From positions 682,001-746,000 of the forward strand of contig NZ_JAHXMY010000001.1 of the NCBI RefSeq assembly GCF_023149035.1: DNA of 64,000 nt. The letters are read 5' to 3'. Source of the DNA: Microbacterium sp. EYE_78. GTDB lineage: Bacteria; Actinomycetota; Actinomycetes; Actinomycetales; Microbacteriaceae. Positions within the stretch are counted from its first letter, which is position 1, and the number at the start of each line of letters is the position of its first letter. This document shows, in pieces, positions 1 to 8,951 of the stretch. The translations under genes were made by a program, and so were the position numbers. A model generated the notes under the pieces. The model was given only the letters and a program-made list of their open reading frames with translations, was not told the origin of the DNA and searched no databases.

Positions 1-2
1 TG

Positions 3-284
3 GTGGGGCTCGTCGTCTCGCGACCCGACATGCCGAGCATCGTCGCCCAGCGCGAAGCGCTCGCGACCTTCGGCGTGCCGATCGAGGGGTTCCGGCATCC
101 GGCACCCGAGATCGGCGAAACGTGGGAGGAGCGGCTCACCCGGTTGTTCGGCCGCCTCGGCGCGGGGGACGTGCTGGTCGTCACGGACGTGAAGGCGCTC
201 GGACGGGACGCCCACGAGGAGACGCGCACCGTCGCCGAACTGCGGCGCCGCTCGGTGATCGTGAAGGTGCTCGACCGCAGCTGA
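3..284 (+). CDS. Resolvase-like (serine recombinase N-terminal-like) protein, probably 5'-truncated by the window edge
   Basis: The 93 visible residues resemble the second half of a serine-recombinase catalytic domain: a Q-x2-AL helix near residue 17, then a GDVLVVTDVKALGRD stretch (about residues 54-68) matching the family pattern GD-x-LVV-x-LDRLGR, then EL-x-RR-S-VIVKVLD. The catalytic Ser would lie N-terminal of what is visible, so the reading frame may begin left of base 1; the GTG at base 3 is only the first possible start inside the window. There is no DNA-binding tail, because the frame stops right after the catalytic-like fold. Family members of this size are often orphan or inactive resolvase-like proteins. 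It converges on the kinase gene, and a small hairpin covers both stop codons. Function is not assigned. Confidence 0.5.
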   Translation: MGLVVSRPDMPSIVAQREALATFGVPIEGFRHPAPEIGETWEERLTRLFGRLGAGDVLVVTDVKALGRDAHEETRTVAELRRRSVIVKVLDRS

Positions 285-295
285 GCCGGTCAGCT
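279..295. terminator. Small bidirectional hairpin over two convergent stop codons
   Basis: The arms AGCTGA (279-284) and TCAGCT (290-295) are perfectly complementary around a 5-nt loop. The upstream gene's TGA (282-284) and the kinase stop (290-292 on the minus strand) both sit inside the arms. There is no T-tract, so termination is inferred only. Confidence 0.35.
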
Positions 296-1963
296 CGCCG
301 CGCAGATGCGCGTGGCGTCGCTCACCTGCCCGGTGTCGCGGCGCACACTCACGTCGATGCAGACCTGCGTGTCGTCGCCGAGCGGCACCGTGACCGTCGA
401 CTCGGTGATGTTGCTCGACGCCGCAGCGCCGCCGTCCAGGCGCACCTGCTGCCACAGGAAGGTGTCGCCCTCCTGCGGGTCCGGGTTGATCCACCGGAAC
501 ACGGCCTGATCGCCGTCGACCCGACCGCTGCCGTCCTGCGGCGCCGGGATGAACTCCGCGACCGGATCCTGCGGATCGACCGGCTCGCTCGTCTCGGTCT
601 CGGTGGGCTGCGCCTCGTCGCTGGGCGGGGCGAGCAGCGACGCCGTCACGACCGCGGCCACGACGAGGACGGCGGCTGCGGCGACGCCGAGGGCGATCCA
701 GAGACCTCGGCGGGAGCGCGGACCGGGTGCACCGGAGGGATCCGTCTGCGAGGGCAGCGGAGGCACCGGCGGCACCGAATCCGGCGCGGCGGCCGTCGTC
801 GGGCTCGCCGTGGCGGCGGGGATCGAACGGGGACCCCGCACGATGGTGCCTTCGTCGGCGGCCGTCGTGACGGGGCCTGCAGGCGCGATCGCCGTCGGCG
901 GCCGCAGCTGCGTCGCCTCGGCGGCCGTCGCGGACGGGGCCCAGCCGGTGGTGTCGGGCAGTCCCCGCTCCGCCGCGATGGCCGTGCGCTCCCAGGTGGG
1001 ACCGGCCGCGGGCGCCGTCTGCGGGTCGATGCTGACGATGCCGCGCACGCGGGTCAGCTCGCCGTCCTCCTCCTCGTCCTCGAGCGGAGGCGAATCGTCG
1101 AGGATGTCGATCGGCGTCACCGAGTGCGACAGCTCGATCTGCACCTTCTGCAGTGCGCGAGCGAAGGCGACGGCCGACTCGTACCGGTCGACGGGGCGCT
1201 TGGCCATCGCCCGCTCAAGCACCTGGTGCAGCGAGAGCGGCGCGTCGGGGCGGTCGAGGCGCGCGACGGGTTCGCTCTCGATGCGGCGGATGAGCTCCGC
1301 TCCCCCGTTGCGTCCGCCGGGGACCTCGAACGGCGACCGTCCGGCGAGCAGGTTGTAGACCGTCGCCCCCAGCGCCCAGACGTCCGAACGGACGGTGAAG
1401 TCGGGGCTGTCGGCGAACGACTCCGGCGGCGACCACGGGATCGACATGCCCGCCGCCGGGTCGCTCGCCTCGGCGGTCGTCGCGATGCCGAAGTCGGTGA
1501 GGGCCGGGCGGTTGTACTCGGTGACGAGGATGTTCGCGGGCTTGATGTCGCGGTGCAGGATGCCGGCCCGGTGGGCGGTCTCGACCGCCGCGGCGACCTG
1601 GATGCCGACGCGCAGCGCCTCGGCCACCGAGATCGACGCCATCTTGGCGCGGACCTGCAGGTTCGGCTTCGAGCAGTACTCCATCACGAGGTACGACCGG
1701 CCGTCGTCCGAGACGCCGGCCTGGTAGATCGTGACGATGGCGGGATGCGTCGAGAGCATCGCCATGACGTTCGCCTCGGCCTGGAACTGCTCGGCCGCCC
1801 CGCCCGACATCTTCTCGGCGAGCAGCACCTTCACGGCGACGCGGCGGCGCGGCAGCGCCTGCTCGTACAGGTACACGTCGGCGAAGCCGCCGGATCCGAG
1901 CGGCTGGACGTAGGAGAAGCCGGGCAGCTGCGGCGGCGGCGCAGGGGCGCGCTTCGAGCTCAC
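290..1963 (-). CDS. Membrane serine/threonine protein kinase (PknB-type, extracellular C-terminal domain)
   Basis: This is a 557-residue Hanks-type kinase. The glycine-rich loop GSGGFADV is near residue 23 and the VAIK-equivalent Lys lies in RVAVKVLL (about 42). The catalytic loop HRDIKPAN (about 138) and the DFG metal motif (about 157) are intact, so it should be active. A cytoplasmic Ala/Pro/Thr-rich linker (about 300-415) leads to one membrane segment ([20 protein letters not shown], about 422-442). The remaining ~110 outside residues are predicted beta-rich, with two Cys, and look FN3-like rather than PASTA. The GTG start overlaps the stop of the upstream FHA gene by 4 bp. It is the last gene of the eight-gene surface-protein operon, so its likely substrates are the two FHA proteins and the operon's other cytoplasmic parts; the operon's PP2C would reverse it. 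The extracellular domain could sense or bind the giant Ig/FN3 protein (inference). Confidence 0.93.
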   Translation of the reverse strand: MSSKRAPAPPPQLPGFSYVQPLGSGGFADVYLYEQALPRRRVAVKVLLAEKMSGGAAEQFQAEANVMAMLSTHPAIVTIYQAGVSDDGRSYLVMEYCSKPNLQVRAKMASISVAEALRVGIQVAAAVETAHRAGILHRDIKPANILVTEYNRPALTDFGIATTAEASDPAAGMSIPWSPPESFADSPDFTVRSDVWALGATVYNLLAGRSPFEVPGGRNGGAELIRRIESEPVARLDRPDAPLSLHQVLERAMAKRPVDRYESAVAFARALQKVQIELSHSVTPIDILDDSPPLEDEEEDGELTRVRGIVSIDPQTAPAAGPTWERTAIAAERGLPDTTGWAPSATAAEATQLRPPTAIAPAGPVTTAADEGTIVRGPRSIPAATASPTTAAAPDSVPPVPPLPSQTDPSGAPGPRSRRGLWIALGVAAAAVLVVAAVVTASLLAPPSDEAQPTETETSEPVDPQDPVAEFIPAPQDGSGRVDGDQAVFRWINPDPQEGDTFLWQQVRLDGGAAASSNITESTVTVPLGDDTQVCIDVSVRRDTGQVSDATRICAAS

Positions 1964-3333
1964 GGAAGATCCTCGAAGGTCAGGGTGACGCCGTCGCCGA
2001 GGTCGAGGACGTCGGCATCCACCACCATCGTCGGCTCGTGCGGATGCAGTCGCACCGGGTCGTGCCCGCCGCGCAGCAGCACCGTGCCGTTCGTGCTCGC
2101 GAGGTCGACGGCGAGGACGTGCTCGCCCTCGGCGCGGATCTCGACGTGGTTGCGGGAGATGTCGTGCTGCGGACCATCGACGGCGACGAGCGTCGGAAGT
2201 TCGGATTCGGCGGGCCGTGTCGACCGCGGGCGCCGGCCGACGATGACGGTGCGCTCGAGTTCGATCACCCGGCCGTCGGCGAGGCGGATGCGACCCTGCG
2301 ACGGCGTGCGGGCCGGCACGTCGTCGACGGCTTCGTAGGAGGGCTCCGCGTCGCGCATCGCGCGCGCCTGGGCGACCGAGACCGTCTCGCCGTCGTGGTC
2401 GCCGAGCTCATCGGGCAGCGGCGGCATCGGCGGGACGAAGGGCGGCAGCGACGGCACCGGCGACGAGGTCTTCGCCGTCCGGGGGCTGGCGATCGTGGCG
2501 CCCAGGACGGGGTCGTCGTCGACCGACCCGATCGTCTCGGACGTCGCGGCGTCGCCCGGGACTGCGGGCGTGGCGACCGGGGACCCGCCCAGCGTGTACG
2601 CGGGCGGAACACCGGTGACGAGGCCCGCGGGTTCGGGCGAGGGGGCGGGTTCCGGCTCGGGCTCCGGGGTGGGCTCCGGCTCGAGCTCGGGCGTGGGCTC
2701 CGGCTCAGGCTCCGGCTCCGGGTCGGGCTCCGGCTCCGGCTCCGGGTCGGGCTCCGGCTCCGGCTCCGGGGCGGACTCCGGCTCGGGCTCCAGCTCCGGC
2801 TCCGGGTTCGGCTCCGGCTCAGGCTCAGGCGCCGCGACGATCGCAGGCGTCGCGGCAGGCTCCGGCGCCGCCGAGGCGCCGTCGAGGTCCAGCACGACCT
2901 CGGCGACGGGGACGACGCCCGACTCGATGGGCAGCGCGTCGCCGTCGGCGGGGGCACCGTCGCCGAGGTCCACCGTCACCCGCGTCGCACCGGCGAGGAA
3001 GCGTTCGGTCCACGTGGCAACGCCCGCACCCGACACGGCCTCCGTGCCCGACGTCGTCTCGACGATCAGCGTCGCCGGGCCGCGGACCGCCACCCGGACG
3101 CCGTCGCCCTCGGCCACGGCGAGCGCGAAGGGCGGGATCGCCGCCAGCGACGTGCCGAACGCGCCGGTGAGCGACTCGAGGACGGCGCCGATCCCGCCGC
3201 CGTCCAACCGCCGCCAGACCGCCTCGACCGCGTGCGGGGTGACGGTGGGGGGCAGCACGGCGATCGCCGAGCCGGTCACGGCCGCGCGCCAGGCGTCGCC
3301 GCGCCCGTCGGGCCGATATCGCACTGCGCGCAT
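1960..3333 (-). CDS. FHA domain protein with long Glu-Pro repeat linker
   Basis: This 457-residue protein has three parts. The N-terminal ~165 residues are a globular region I do not recognise. Then comes a low-complexity (E-P)n stretch, about residues 175-245, with D, N, T, S and L substitutions. A C-terminal FHA domain (about 350-455) has the GRRPR loop, the S-R-N-H motif and the STNGT motif used to bind phosphothreonine. There is no signal peptide or membrane segment, so it is cytoplasmic. The Pro-rich spacer would hold the two ends apart, or cross the peptidoglycan if the protein were exported, for which there is no evidence. Its ATG overlaps the PP2C stop by one base (TGATG) and its stop overlaps the kinase GTG by 4 bp, so the three are translationally coupled. 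It is a probable substrate or adaptor of the neighbouring kinase. Confidence 0.85.
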   Translation of the reverse strand: MRAVRYRPDGRGDAWRAAVTGSAIAVLPPTVTPHAVEAVWRRLDGGGIGAVLESLTGAFGTSLAAIPPFALAVAEGDGVRVAVRGPATLIVETTSGTEAVSGAGVATWTERFLAGATRVTVDLGDGAPADGDALPIESGVVPVAEVVLDLDGASAAPEPAATPAIVAAPEPEPEPNPEPELEPEPESAPEPEPEPDPEPEPEPDPEPEPEPEPTPELEPEPTPEPEPEPAPSPEPAGLVTGVPPAYTLGGSPVATPAVPGDAATSETIGSVDDDPVLGATIASPRTAKTSSPVPSLPPFVPPMPPLPDELGDHDGETVSVAQARAMRDAEPSYEAVDDVPARTPSQGRIRLADGRVIELERTVIVGRRPRSTRPAESELPTLVAVDGPQHDISRNHVEIRAEGEHVLAVDLASTNGTVLLRGGHDPVRLHPHEPTMVVDADVLDLGDGVTLTFEDLP

Positions 3334-4160
3334 CAGGCGTCTCCTCCTGCCGCGTGGCGCGGCACTGTATCGATCTCGACATCCGAGGACGCACCCGCGG
3401 GCGCCGTCTCGTACGGTCCATCTTCCTGCCCGGCGACGCTCAGCGCATCGACGACCACAGCGGTGATGTTGTCGCGGCCCCCGTGCAGCATCGCCTCGTG
3501 GACGAGGCGGGTCGCGGCATCCTGGGGATCGTCGACCTCCCGGAGCACCTGCGCGATCCGCTCGGCGGGGACCTCGCCCGACAGACCGTCCGAGCAGATG
3601 AGCATGCGGTCACCCGGTTCGGCGGGAACGAGCCAGAAATCCGCCTCGCCGCCGCCTCCGGCTCCGATCGCGCGGGTGATCTCGTTGCGGCGGGTGTCGC
3701 GCCCGGCGGCGGCGGCATCGAGCACACCCTCGTCGATGAGCTCCTGCACGACGGAGTGGTCGACGCTGATCTGCTCGAGCAGACCGTCCGCGAAGCGATA
3801 GGTCCTCGAGTCGCCGACGTTGACCGCCAGCCAGTAGCCGTACCCGCCGACGTCGGTCACCGCGACACCCGTGAGCGTGGTCCCTGCGGCACGGCCGCTG
3901 TGCCCGATCCGCTCGACGGTGGCGCGGGCGCGGGCCAGGGCAGCCCGCATCCCTTCGAGTCCCATCGAATCGGCGCCGGCCAGCAGCGCGAACTCCTCGA
4001 CGACGGCGGCGCTGGCGGCCGCGCCGGCGTCGTGCCCGCCCATGCCGTCCGCCACGAGGAACAGCGGGTAGGCGGCGAGGTGGGAGTCCTCATTGACGCG
4101 ACGACGGAGTCCCGGATGCGTCGCGGCGCCCGCTCGCACCTCGATGACCGCGCGCCTCAT
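3333..4160 (-). CDS. PP2C-family (PstP-like) protein serine/threonine phosphatase
   Basis: This is a 275-residue PPM/PP2C phosphatase. The metal-binding and catalytic motifs are all visible: R-x-N-E-D-S near residue 22, [11 protein letters not shown] near 37-47, an SDGLSGEV motif near 183 and DNITAVVV near 240. It lacks the transmembrane tail of mycobacterial PstP, so it is a soluble cytoplasmic enzyme of the minimal catalytic length. It lies between two FHA genes (ATGA overlap with the RDD-FHA gene, TGATG with the next) and two genes before a Ser/Thr kinase. The natural reading is a matched kinase-phosphatase pair acting on shared FHA-bound phosphothreonine targets. Confidence 0.93.
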   Translation of the reverse strand: MRRAVIEVRAGAATHPGLRRRVNEDSHLAAYPLFLVADGMGGHDAGAAASAAVVEEFALLAGADSMGLEGMRAALARARATVERIGHSGRAAGTTLTGVAVTDVGGYGYWLAVNVGDSRTYRFADGLLEQISVDHSVVQELIDEGVLDAAAAGRDTRRNEITRAIGAGGGGEADFWLVPAEPGDRMLICSDGLSGEVPAERIAQVLREVDDPQDAATRLVHEAMLHGGRDNITAVVVDALSVAGQEDGPYETAPAGASSDVEIDTVPRHAAGGDA

Positions 4161-5317
4161 CGGGCGCTCTCCACCGTGACCCGTCGATCGCCGACGTCGA
4201 GGACGTCGCCCGACCAGATGCGCGCACGGATGCCGGGGGCGAGCCGCTGCGGAACGCCGTCACGCGAGACGACCACCCCGTTGAGGGAGTGCCGGTCGAC
4301 GATCCACGTGCCGTCCGCGTCCGCGCCGATCTCGAAATGGGTCTTCGAGATCGACAGGGTCTCGTCGCGGACGGGGACCGTGCGCAGACCGGGCTGCGCC
4401 GACGGTCCGCGCCCGAAGAGGGTGCCCTCGTAGACGGTGTGGCGCGTGCCGTCGTCCCAGCGGAGGATCGCCACGGCGGGCGGCGCGAGGGACTCGGCGC
4501 CCGCCGGGCGCCCGTCGCGGTGCGGCGCACCGGGCACGGTCGAGATGACGTCGACGGGAAGCGTGCGGGCAGCCCGACCGGGACCGGGCTGTGCCGGCGC
4601 CCACGCGGGTCGGGGCCGCGGCGCGGGGTCGCCCGGGGCGGGCTCCGGCGTCGGCGCGATCGCCTCGGGTGCGGGGGCGGATGCAGCAACCCGACGCGGC
4701 TCCGGCCCCGGCGGCGTCACCGATGCCGCCGCCGCCAGAACGGGCTCGCGTCGGGGCACGGCCACGGCCGGCGCGGGCGCGGGTGCCGGCGCCGGCGCCG
4801 GCGCGGGCTCCGGCGTCGGCACGGGCGCAGGCTCTACCGCCGCCGGAGGCGAGGGGACGCGGCGCGCGGCCTGCGCACCGGCATCCGTCATCACGGCCGA
4901 GACCGCGAGGTCGTGCCAGCCGCGGCGCCAGCGACCGGGGTCGAACAGCGGCGAGAAGTAGCCGACGACCACGCTGCAGCTCAGCGCCCACACGACGGCG
5001 CGGCCCAGCGCACGGCCGACGCCCAGGTCGGCGTCGTCGCCGGTGTGCGCGAGGCGCAGCCCCATCGCCCGCATGCCGAGCGAACCGGCGGCGCCCTGCA
5101 TGGCGGTCTGCACGAGGAACCACGCGATCGCGGCGACCGGCAGGACCACGAGCAGGACCGCGGGCGAGACGGAGCCGGCGGTCAGCACCGAGATCGCGAC
5201 AGTCGCGCCCGACGCGACGGCGAGGACGGCACCCGAGACAGCGCCGTCGATGATGACGGCGATGATGCGACGACCGAGGGATGCCGGGGTGTGGCCCGTG
5301 GCGGACAGGGCACTCAT
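4157..5317 (-). CDS. RDD-family membrane protein fused to a C-terminal FHA domain
   Basis: This is a 386-residue fusion. Residues about 10-145 form an RDD domain with three or four membrane helices (the GRRIIAVIIDG start, AVLLVVLPVAAIAWFLVQ, GRALGRAVVWAL) and a characteristic GRWRRGWHDLA segment. A Pro/Ala-rich linker runs over about 150-285. The FHA domain (about 290-386) has a GRGPS loop, S-I-S-K-T-H-F and SLNGV. The protein puts a phosphothreonine-binding module on the inner face of the membrane. The ATG start overlaps the transglutaminase-like gene's stop by 4 bp (ATGA); longer upstream frames only shadow that gene. It may recruit phosphorylated partners, such as the operon's kinase, to the membrane complex (inference). 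Confidence 0.88.
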   Translation of the reverse strand: MSALSATGHTPASLGRRIIAVIIDGAVSGAVLAVASGATVAISVLTAGSVSPAVLLVVLPVAAIAWFLVQTAMQGAAGSLGMRAMGLRLAHTGDDADLGVGRALGRAVVWALSCSVVVGYFSPLFDPGRWRRGWHDLAVSAVMTDAGAQAARRVPSPPAAVEPAPVPTPEPAPAPAPAPAPAPAVAVPRREPVLAAAASVTPPGPEPRRVAASAPAPEAIAPTPEPAPGDPAPRPRPAWAPAQPGPGRAARTLPVDVISTVPGAPHRDGRPAGAESLAPPAVAILRWDDGTRHTVYEGTLFGRGPSAQPGLRTVPVRDETLSISKTHFEIGADADGTWIVDRHSLNGVVVSRDGVPQRLAPGIRARIWSGDVLDVGDRRVTVESAR

Positions 5318-7617
5318 CGCCGCAGCACCGACCTGAGGCTCCACGTCCGTCGCAGCGACCGCAGGCTCAACCGGGCGCGCAGGCGCTGCCAGAAGGTCGC
5401 GCCGCCCGCCATCCCGATGACGATCGCATCGACCTCGCTCCAGAACTTGTCGACGTCCTCGGGGCTCGGGTCGCCCGGGCCGTAGACCTCGGCGTCGGCG
5501 CGCTGCGCGAGGGTCGTCACCCGCGGCCCGTCGAACGCGCCGGCGACGGCCGCCGCGCTCTCGGCGCGCGTGGCACCGGGCGTCACCGGGACGCGGTAGT
5601 CGACGGCGCGGTCGACCAGCTCGTCCCAGCCGCCCGAGATCCGGTCGGCGGTGCGTTCGGCCTTCCACCGCTTCGCGCGGCGAGCGGCCTTCATCCCGCC
5701 GATCACGAGGAACGGCGAGAGCAGCAGGAGGATCGTCCCGAGTCCGATCCCGGTCCAGAAGAGCACCGGTCCGAGCCAGTCGAGTCCGGGCCCCTCCTCG
5801 TCGTCCTGGTCGCGCTCCTCCGCCAGTGCCGGCGGCAGCTCCGCGGGCTCCTGCGCGGGGGGCGGCGGCTGCAGCACCTGCGGCTTGGGGTTCGCTCGCG
5901 GCTTCGTGTTCTGCTCGCTCGGCTCGTTGTCCTCGTCGGGGGTCGGGTCGAAGGTCACCCACCCGGCGTCCTCGAACGCGATCTCGACCCAGGCGTGCAT
6001 GTTGTCGCCCGTGGCGGTGAAGACCTCCGCCGTGTCGCCCTCGTCCGGGTACCACCCCATGACGACGCGGGCGGGCATGCCGAGCTGGGTCGCCATGAGC
6101 GCCATCGTCACGGCGTACTGCTCGTCGTCGCCCACCATCTGCTCGCCCGAGATCAGGCTCGTGATGCGGGCGGCGCCGTGGCCGGACGGCGAGTACACGT
6201 CGTCGGCGAGCCCGTGGCTGAAGAAGCCGTCCGTCTGCAGGTACGCCTCCAGCGCGCGCGCCCGCTCGATGGGCGTCTCGGCGTCCTCCGTCGCGTCGGA
6301 CGCGAGCTCGGCGACCGCCTGCGGGATGTTCGACTGCTTCGGCATCTTCAGCGGCGCGAACTGCTGATCGGCGAGGACCTCGTCCTCCAGCACCGGGGGC
6401 ACGATCGTGTCGACGGTGTAGGCGTCGCCGGAGCGGACCTCGGCCGTCGCGACCGCCGTCCCCGTCGCGTCGTTGAAGTGGGCACCGCGTCGCAGGTCGG
6501 TCGCGCGGGCGCCGTCGAAGGTGATCTCGCGGGCATTGCCGACCGAGGGGAGCCAGACGCCCTCGAGGTTCTCGATGTCGACGCGGACCGTGGCCTCGTC
6601 ACCCTTCGCGGCCGGTGACATGTTCGAGCGGATCGGTGTGAAGGCGCTCGAGGACCCCGCGCCGTCGTCGGCGACGTTGTAGACCACGCCGTCGTAGGCA
6701 TCCATCGTCGCGAGACGGACGCGACCGTCCTCGGGCAGTCCGCTGACGGTGAAGAGCGGTTCGGTCTCGAAGTCGCGCACGAACATGCGCCACGACTGCA
6801 GGGGACTCGCGTAGTCGTGCACGTCGAACGGCGGGACGACGAAGTCGCGCAGGATGTAGCGCTGCGTGGGCGGAGACGCCGCCGCGGCGACGGCCGCGCC
6901 GGCACCGGCCGCCAGGGCGAGCACGACGCCACCCGAGACGAGGCGGCGCAGCCGCGCCGACCGGAAGGCGTCGACCTCGGGTGCCGCGGCCTCGACAGCC
7001 GCGCGCTCCGGGCTCCACAGGGAGCGGAGCGCGAGCCAGACGACCGCGACGACGACGAACAGCGCACCCTGGACGACCGGGGCGATGGGCTGGGCGGTGC
7101 CGAGCAGGATCTCGAGGGCGATGTAGAGGGCTGCGGGGATCAGCGCCCAGGCGGCCGACCGCAGGCGGAAGGCGAGGGATGCCGCGAGCACCGCGCCGAC
7201 GAGGGTCATCAGGAACGGCACGATGAGGTGTCCGTCGCCGGCCGCGACCGGCGGCACCGTCGTCAGGAGGTTCTTCCACGAGGTGACGGCGCCGACTGCC
7301 AGCTCGCTCCACGTGGTGAGGGTCGGGATGACCCCCAGGAGTGTCGTCTGCGGCAGCGCAAGGGCACCGCCCAGCACGAAGTAGAGGGCGATCGTCGCAC
7401 CGGCCATCGACAGGATGCCCCATCGCCAGCGCGCTCCGACCCAGGCGAGGACGAGTCCGGCGATGAGGGCGCCGACCGACGCCACGACGTACTGCGGCCC
7501 GTCGAACGTCGCCGCGAATCCGATGACGCCCACGCCGAGCAGCAGGGTCACGGCGACGGCGTCGGTGATCAGCCGCCGCGCCGTGCCGCCCGGGAGGCGA
7601 ACGTCGAACCGCGTCAC
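5314..7617 (-). CDS. Transglutaminase-fold membrane protein (TgpA/DUF3488-like), catalytic Cys absent
   Basis: The protein has 767 residues from a GTG that overlaps the DUF58 stop (GTGA). The N-terminal ~220 residues carry five or six membrane helices. An extracellular region follows, then a transglutaminase-core fold, then another membrane helix (about 655-680) and a cytoplasmic tail. Within the core, the position that is normally Cys in the G-x-C-E-Q-F/Y-A signature reads VGDDEQYA. The second and third triad positions survive as HAWVEI and FDPTP. The protein is therefore probably not an active Cys enzyme. MoxR, DUF58 and a transglutaminase-like membrane protein form a well-known conserved trio in Actinobacteria, of uncertain function. 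Here the trio sits downstream of a giant surface protein, suggesting a role in its export, folding or anchoring. Confidence 0.88.
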   Translation of the reverse strand: MTRFDVRLPGGTARRLITDAVAVTLLLGVGVIGFAATFDGPQYVVASVGALIAGLVLAWVGARWRWGILSMAGATIALYFVLGGALALPQTTLLGVIPTLTTWSELAVGAVTSWKNLLTTVPPVAAGDGHLIVPFLMTLVGAVLAASLAFRLRSAAWALIPAALYIALEILLGTAQPIAPVVQGALFVVVAVVWLALRSLWSPERAAVEAAAPEVDAFRSARLRRLVSGGVVLALAAGAGAAVAAAASPPTQRYILRDFVVPPFDVHDYASPLQSWRMFVRDFETEPLFTVSGLPEDGRVRLATMDAYDGVVYNVADDGAGSSSAFTPIRSNMSPAAKGDEATVRVDIENLEGVWLPSVGNAREITFDGARATDLRRGAHFNDATGTAVATAEVRSGDAYTVDTIVPPVLEDEVLADQQFAPLKMPKQSNIPQAVAELASDATEDAETPIERARALEAYLQTDGFFSHGLADDVYSPSGHGAARITSLISGEQMVGDDEQYAVTMALMATQLGMPARVVMGWYPDEGDTAEVFTATGDNMHAWVEIAFEDAGWVTFDPTPDEDNEPSEQNTKPRANPKPQVLQPPPPAQEPAELPPALAEERDQDDEEGPGLDWLGPVLFWTGIGLGTILLLLSPFLVIGGMKAARRAKRWKAERTADRISGGWDELVDRAVDYRVPVTPGATRAESAAAVAGAFDGPRVTTLAQRADAEVYGPGDPSPEDVDKFWSEVDAIVIGMAGGATFWQRLRARLSLRSLRRTWSLRSVLRR

Positions 7618-8951
7618 GAGAGCACCTTCCGGACGGCGCTCGGCAGCTGGTCGAGGTGGCCGAGCGCGACGACGTCGGCGTCGCCGACACGGCGGAGCGA
7701 AGGCGAGTCGAGGCGGCCGTCGGCGATGATCGCGAGGGTGCGGACCCCGTAGGGGATCCGGGCGCACGCGATGCGGAGATCGGCCGCGTCGACGGTCGAC
7801 CCGCACACGAGCACCGCAACCGCGGCATCCGGTGCGTGTGCGGCCAGCACCCCTGCGAGGGCGACGATCCCGCCGTCGCGGGGCTTGCTCGGCTCGAGCG
7901 CCGAGAGGGAGTCGAGGTAGCGCCGCCCGGTCTCAGCGCGGATCTTGCCGGCCGAGGTCCGGACGTCGAGGGTGCGGGAGTCTCGAAGGGCGCGAAGGCC
8001 GATCGACCCGGCGACCGAGATCGCGGTCTCGAACTCCTCGGGGTCGCGGTAGTCGGCGGGGAGCGTCGACAGCGCGACGACGAAGTGCGAACGCCGGGTC
8101 TGCTCGTACTCGCGGACCATGAGGTCGCCGACGCGGGCGGTCGACTTCCAGTGCACGTGACGCAGGTCGTCGCCGGGCTGATACTCGCGCAGCGCGTGGA
8201 ACGAGACGTCGTCGCGGGCGAGGTGCTGGTCGGGGAGGCCTTCGAGGTCGCGCATCTGCCCCAGCGAGAGACCGTCGAGCGGCAGCGTCCGCGGGTGGAC
8301 GAAGAGGTCGACCGCCTGACGACGGTCGTTCGTGCGCTCGAACAGGCCCAGGGGGTCGCCGCGCAGGACGCTCACGGGACCGACGGCGAGGACGCCCCGG
8401 CTCGTCGTCGGGATGGCGAACAGCTCCTCGTGCTCGGCATCGGGCTGCAGCCGCGGCACCTGGAACACACCTCGACCGGCGCCGACGGGGAGGATGATCT
8501 CGGACGGCAGCAGCGATCTCGTCGTGCGGTTGGCGAGGGTGAGCGCACCGACCGCGCGCTCCCCCACGACGACACGGGTGCGCGTGAGGTCGAGCTCGAC
8601 CTCGTAGGCCGTGCGCCCGAACAGGAACGCGACGCACAGCAGTGCGACGATCGTGGCGATGACGGCGGCGACGAACGCCTCCTGCCAGCCGAGGGCGAAG
8701 GCGGTGATCCACAGGACGAGCGCTGCCGCGATCACGACCCAGCCGGTCACCTGGATGACGTCGGCGATCAGGCGGGTCCGAGACCACGCACGACGCGCCC
8801 AGACCGCGGCATCCTCTCGGAGCTTCTCGGTGCGCGTCGCCTGGCGCGGTGCGAGCAGCGGCGGAGCCGTCTGGCCGACGTCGTCAGCGGGCGCGCCGGA
8901 GTCCCGCGACGCGTCCTGCGTCCCGGTCACCGCCTCCGGCGTGAGCGTCAT
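7614..8951 (-). CDS. DUF58 domain protein (MoxR partner)
   Basis: This 445-residue protein has two adjacent membrane helices (about residues 50-100) and then the DUF58 signature LREYQPGDDLRHVHWKSTAR (about 255-275), followed by a VWA-like C-terminal region. DUF58 proteins are usual partners of MoxR AAA+ ATPases and are thought to be chaperone or metal-insertion clients or adaptors; the biochemical role is not established. The ATG overlaps the MoxR stop (TGATG), and its own stop overlaps the transglutaminase-like gene (GTGA). This gives fixed stoichiometry across the trio. Confidence 0.92.
   Translation of the reverse strand: MTLTPEAVTGTQDASRDSGAPADDVGQTAPPLLAPRQATRTEKLREDAAVWARRAWSRTRLIADVIQVTGWVVIAAALVLWITAFALGWQEAFVAAVIATIVALLCVAFLFGRTAYEVELDLTRTRVVVGERAVGALTLANRTTRSLLPSEIILPVGAGRGVFQVPRLQPDAEHEELFAIPTTSRGVLAVGPVSVLRGDPLGLFERTNDRRQAVDLFVHPRTLPLDGLSLGQMRDLEGLPDQHLARDDVSFHALREYQPGDDLRHVHWKSTARVGDLMVREYEQTRRSHFVVALSTLPADYRDPEEFETAISVAGSIGLRALRDSRTLDVRTSAGKIRAETGRRYLDSLSALEPSKPRDGGIVALAGVLAAHAPDAAVAVLVCGSTVDAADLRIACARIPYGVRTLAIIADGRLDSPSLRRVGDADVVALGHLDQLPSAVRKVLS

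Noticed and set aside
122..3801. Long open frames on the plus strand opposite the kinase, FHA and PP2C genes (up to 738 residues, Arg-rich or Ser-Gly repeat)
   Set aside because: They are mirror frames of high-GC genes with well-recognised products on the minus strand; their composition is Arg-rich and they match no family.
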